Shown: one piece after another, positions 63,331-64,000 of the stretch | How the letters are laid out: every line of letters starts with the position of its first letter | How positions within the stretch are numbered: position 1 is the first letter of the stretch | Assembly: GCF_014844095.1 (NCBI RefSeq) | Contig: NZ_CP062163.1 | Span: 2,565,001-2,629,000, forward strand | DNA: 64,000 nucleotides | Direction: 5' to 3' | Source of the DNA: Brevibacillus sp. JNUCC-41 | GTDB taxonomy: Bacteria; Bacillota; Bacilli; Bacillales; DSM-1321 | The notes under the pieces: generated by a model | Seen by the model: the letters and a program-made list of their open reading frames with translations, nothing else | Told to the model about the DNA's origin: nothing | Database searches by the model: none | Program-made: the position numbers and the translations under genes

Positions 63331-63417
63331 AAAATAAGAGGCACGCAGAATGCCCCTTACAATTATAAGGTCCCTAACACCTCCCTATCTCCCGTAGGTT
63401 AAAACAGTGTTGTTGAA

Positions 63418-63584
63418 ATAGGCAGGTCTCCTGACTTGGGGATTATCATTAGCGGCGGGCCTTCCCGATCCGTTGATCAGTGGCATATTGGATGGCGCTA
63501 ACACTCCCATTACAGTGGCGGGACCGTGCCGGAATTACACCGGACTTCCCTTTTAATCCTAATTTATAATTAGGAACCTATTTC
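63418..63584 (-). ncRNA. Cobalamin riboswitch
   Basis: On the minus strand the B12 box AGTCAGGAGACCTGCC is complete at 63436-63421. Upstream are TCCGGTGTAATTCCGGCACG and CCCGCCACTG, the other conserved aptamer parts, at about 63514-63547, and the P1/P13 elements with AGGTTCCTAATTATAAATTAGG around 63560-63580. With bound adenosylcobalamin the downstream terminator forms and metE is shut off. This implies the cell can also use B12-dependent MetH. Confidence 0.95.
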
Positions 63585-63835
63585 CACATATGAAATTTTA
63601 CAAAACCTGCCTTTATAAACTGTTTGCAGGTTGAAGATTTTTAAAATAAAAACTATTTTAAAAATTTAGACAACCTTAACATATCCAACCAAAAGGGTCA
63701 ACATGAGATTCGGGAAAAGAATCCGTTTTTTGAGTGTGTTGGTGATGAGGATAAGGTCTGTTCCTAAAAAAGAATATATTGTTTGGACAGGGAGTATGTA
63801 TAGAGGGAGTGGCGTATTGAAATGGGGCGTTGGGG

Positions 63836-64000
63836 ATGACTTTCTACATCTTGATTGCAGGAATCATTTTTTGCATGGTGATGAGCATTCGTACGTTATT
63901 TCTTGTTGAGTCGGGAGGAAAGAAGTTTTCTCTGGAGGATATGCTGTGGCTTGGCAATTTATATGCGACGATATTGGTTGGATTTGCACTGATTTATTTA
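63836..64000 (+). CDS. 5' part of a membrane protein, possibly a two-helix potassium channel
   Basis: 55 codons are visible before the window ends. ATG 63836 is preceded by a G-rich site (TTGGGG, AATGGGG). The first helix spans about 2-24 (FYILIAGIIFCMVMSIRTLFL), followed by a soluble loop VESGGKKFSLEDMLWLGN and a second helix beginning YATILVGFALIYL. The layout resembles small two-pore-domain-type potassium channel proteins of Bacillus, but the selectivity filter would be outside the window. Divergent from the metE riboswitch region. Confidence 0.45.
   Translation, partial: MTFYILIAGIIFCMVMSIRTLFLVESGGKKFSLEDMLWLGNLYATILVGFALIYL

Noticed and set aside
63703..63909. 68-codon plus-strand frame upstream of the right-edge gene
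   Set aside because: Arg-rich translation with no pattern; the overlapping frame from 63836 gives two proper membrane helices and stays open to the window end.

Overview
The window is about 64 kb of low-GC Firmicute chromosome from an endospore-forming Bacillaceae, most likely a Peribacillus/Bacillus simplex-type organism. The evidence is the collinear block yfhD-yfhE-yfhF-recX-yfhH-sspK-yfhJ-yfhP-mutY-yfhS-fabL-sspE-ygaB-ygaC(ntdP)-ygaD-ygaE-hemL, which matches Bacillus subtilis gene order. Two small acid-soluble spore proteins (SspK, SspE), strong AGGAGG-type ribosome sites, frequent TTG/GTG starts and many T-tailed hairpin terminators fit the same assignment. The genus is inferred, not proven.

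Layout. 0-13.8 kb is accessory: a secreted PHP-domain phosphoesterase, a YjgB-like secreted protein, DinB and GNAT proteins, a TIGR01777 epimerase, an aminotransferase, an orphan LC3-type holin, an NlpC/P60-fold protein that has lost all three catalytic residues, a DUF2157/GDYXXLXY membrane pair, a PadR-DUF1700-DUF4097 envelope operon and a PAS-GGDEF protein. 14-23 kb holds an MFS transporter, a 1555-residue membrane protein with four tandem repeats of about 115 residues, a His/Ser/Cys-tailed membrane-anchored protein and an AI-2E-family permease. 23-28 kb has a complete polar amino-acid ABC transporter, a LysR regulator and a universal stress protein. 27.9-33.3 kb is an acyl-CoA degradation operon (MerR regulator, SDR dehydrogenase, acyl-CoA dehydrogenase, thiolase, acyl-CoA ligase) behind a MerR-type promoter with a 19-bp spacer filled by a LiuR-like palindrome. 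It is followed by a dense cluster of DnaA boxes in a convergent intergenic gap.

33.7-50.8 kb is the conserved yfh/yga block. It is interrupted by an EamA transporter with an attenuator-like leader and by a MarR-controlled efflux cluster (EmrA-like, EmrB-like, flavodoxin-fold protein, small anchored protein). 51-60.5 kb carries a glutamate synthase large subunit whose Shine-Dalgarno is separated from the start codon by a perfect hairpin, then hemL, and an ABC-2 exporter. 60.5-63.6 kb is metE overlapping an acyl-CoA thioesterase gene, under a cobalamin riboswitch with a clear downstream terminator. A truncated membrane protein gene runs off the right end, and the start of a minus-strand gene runs off the left end.

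No tRNA, rRNA, CRISPR array or intact insertion sequence was seen. The most unusual items are the DnaA-box cluster (33472-33641), the SD-hairpin-ATG arrangement (55573-55614), the catalytically dead NlpC/P60 protein beside a holin, and a GC-rich repeat bracketed by a duplicated terminator hairpin (20169-20462).
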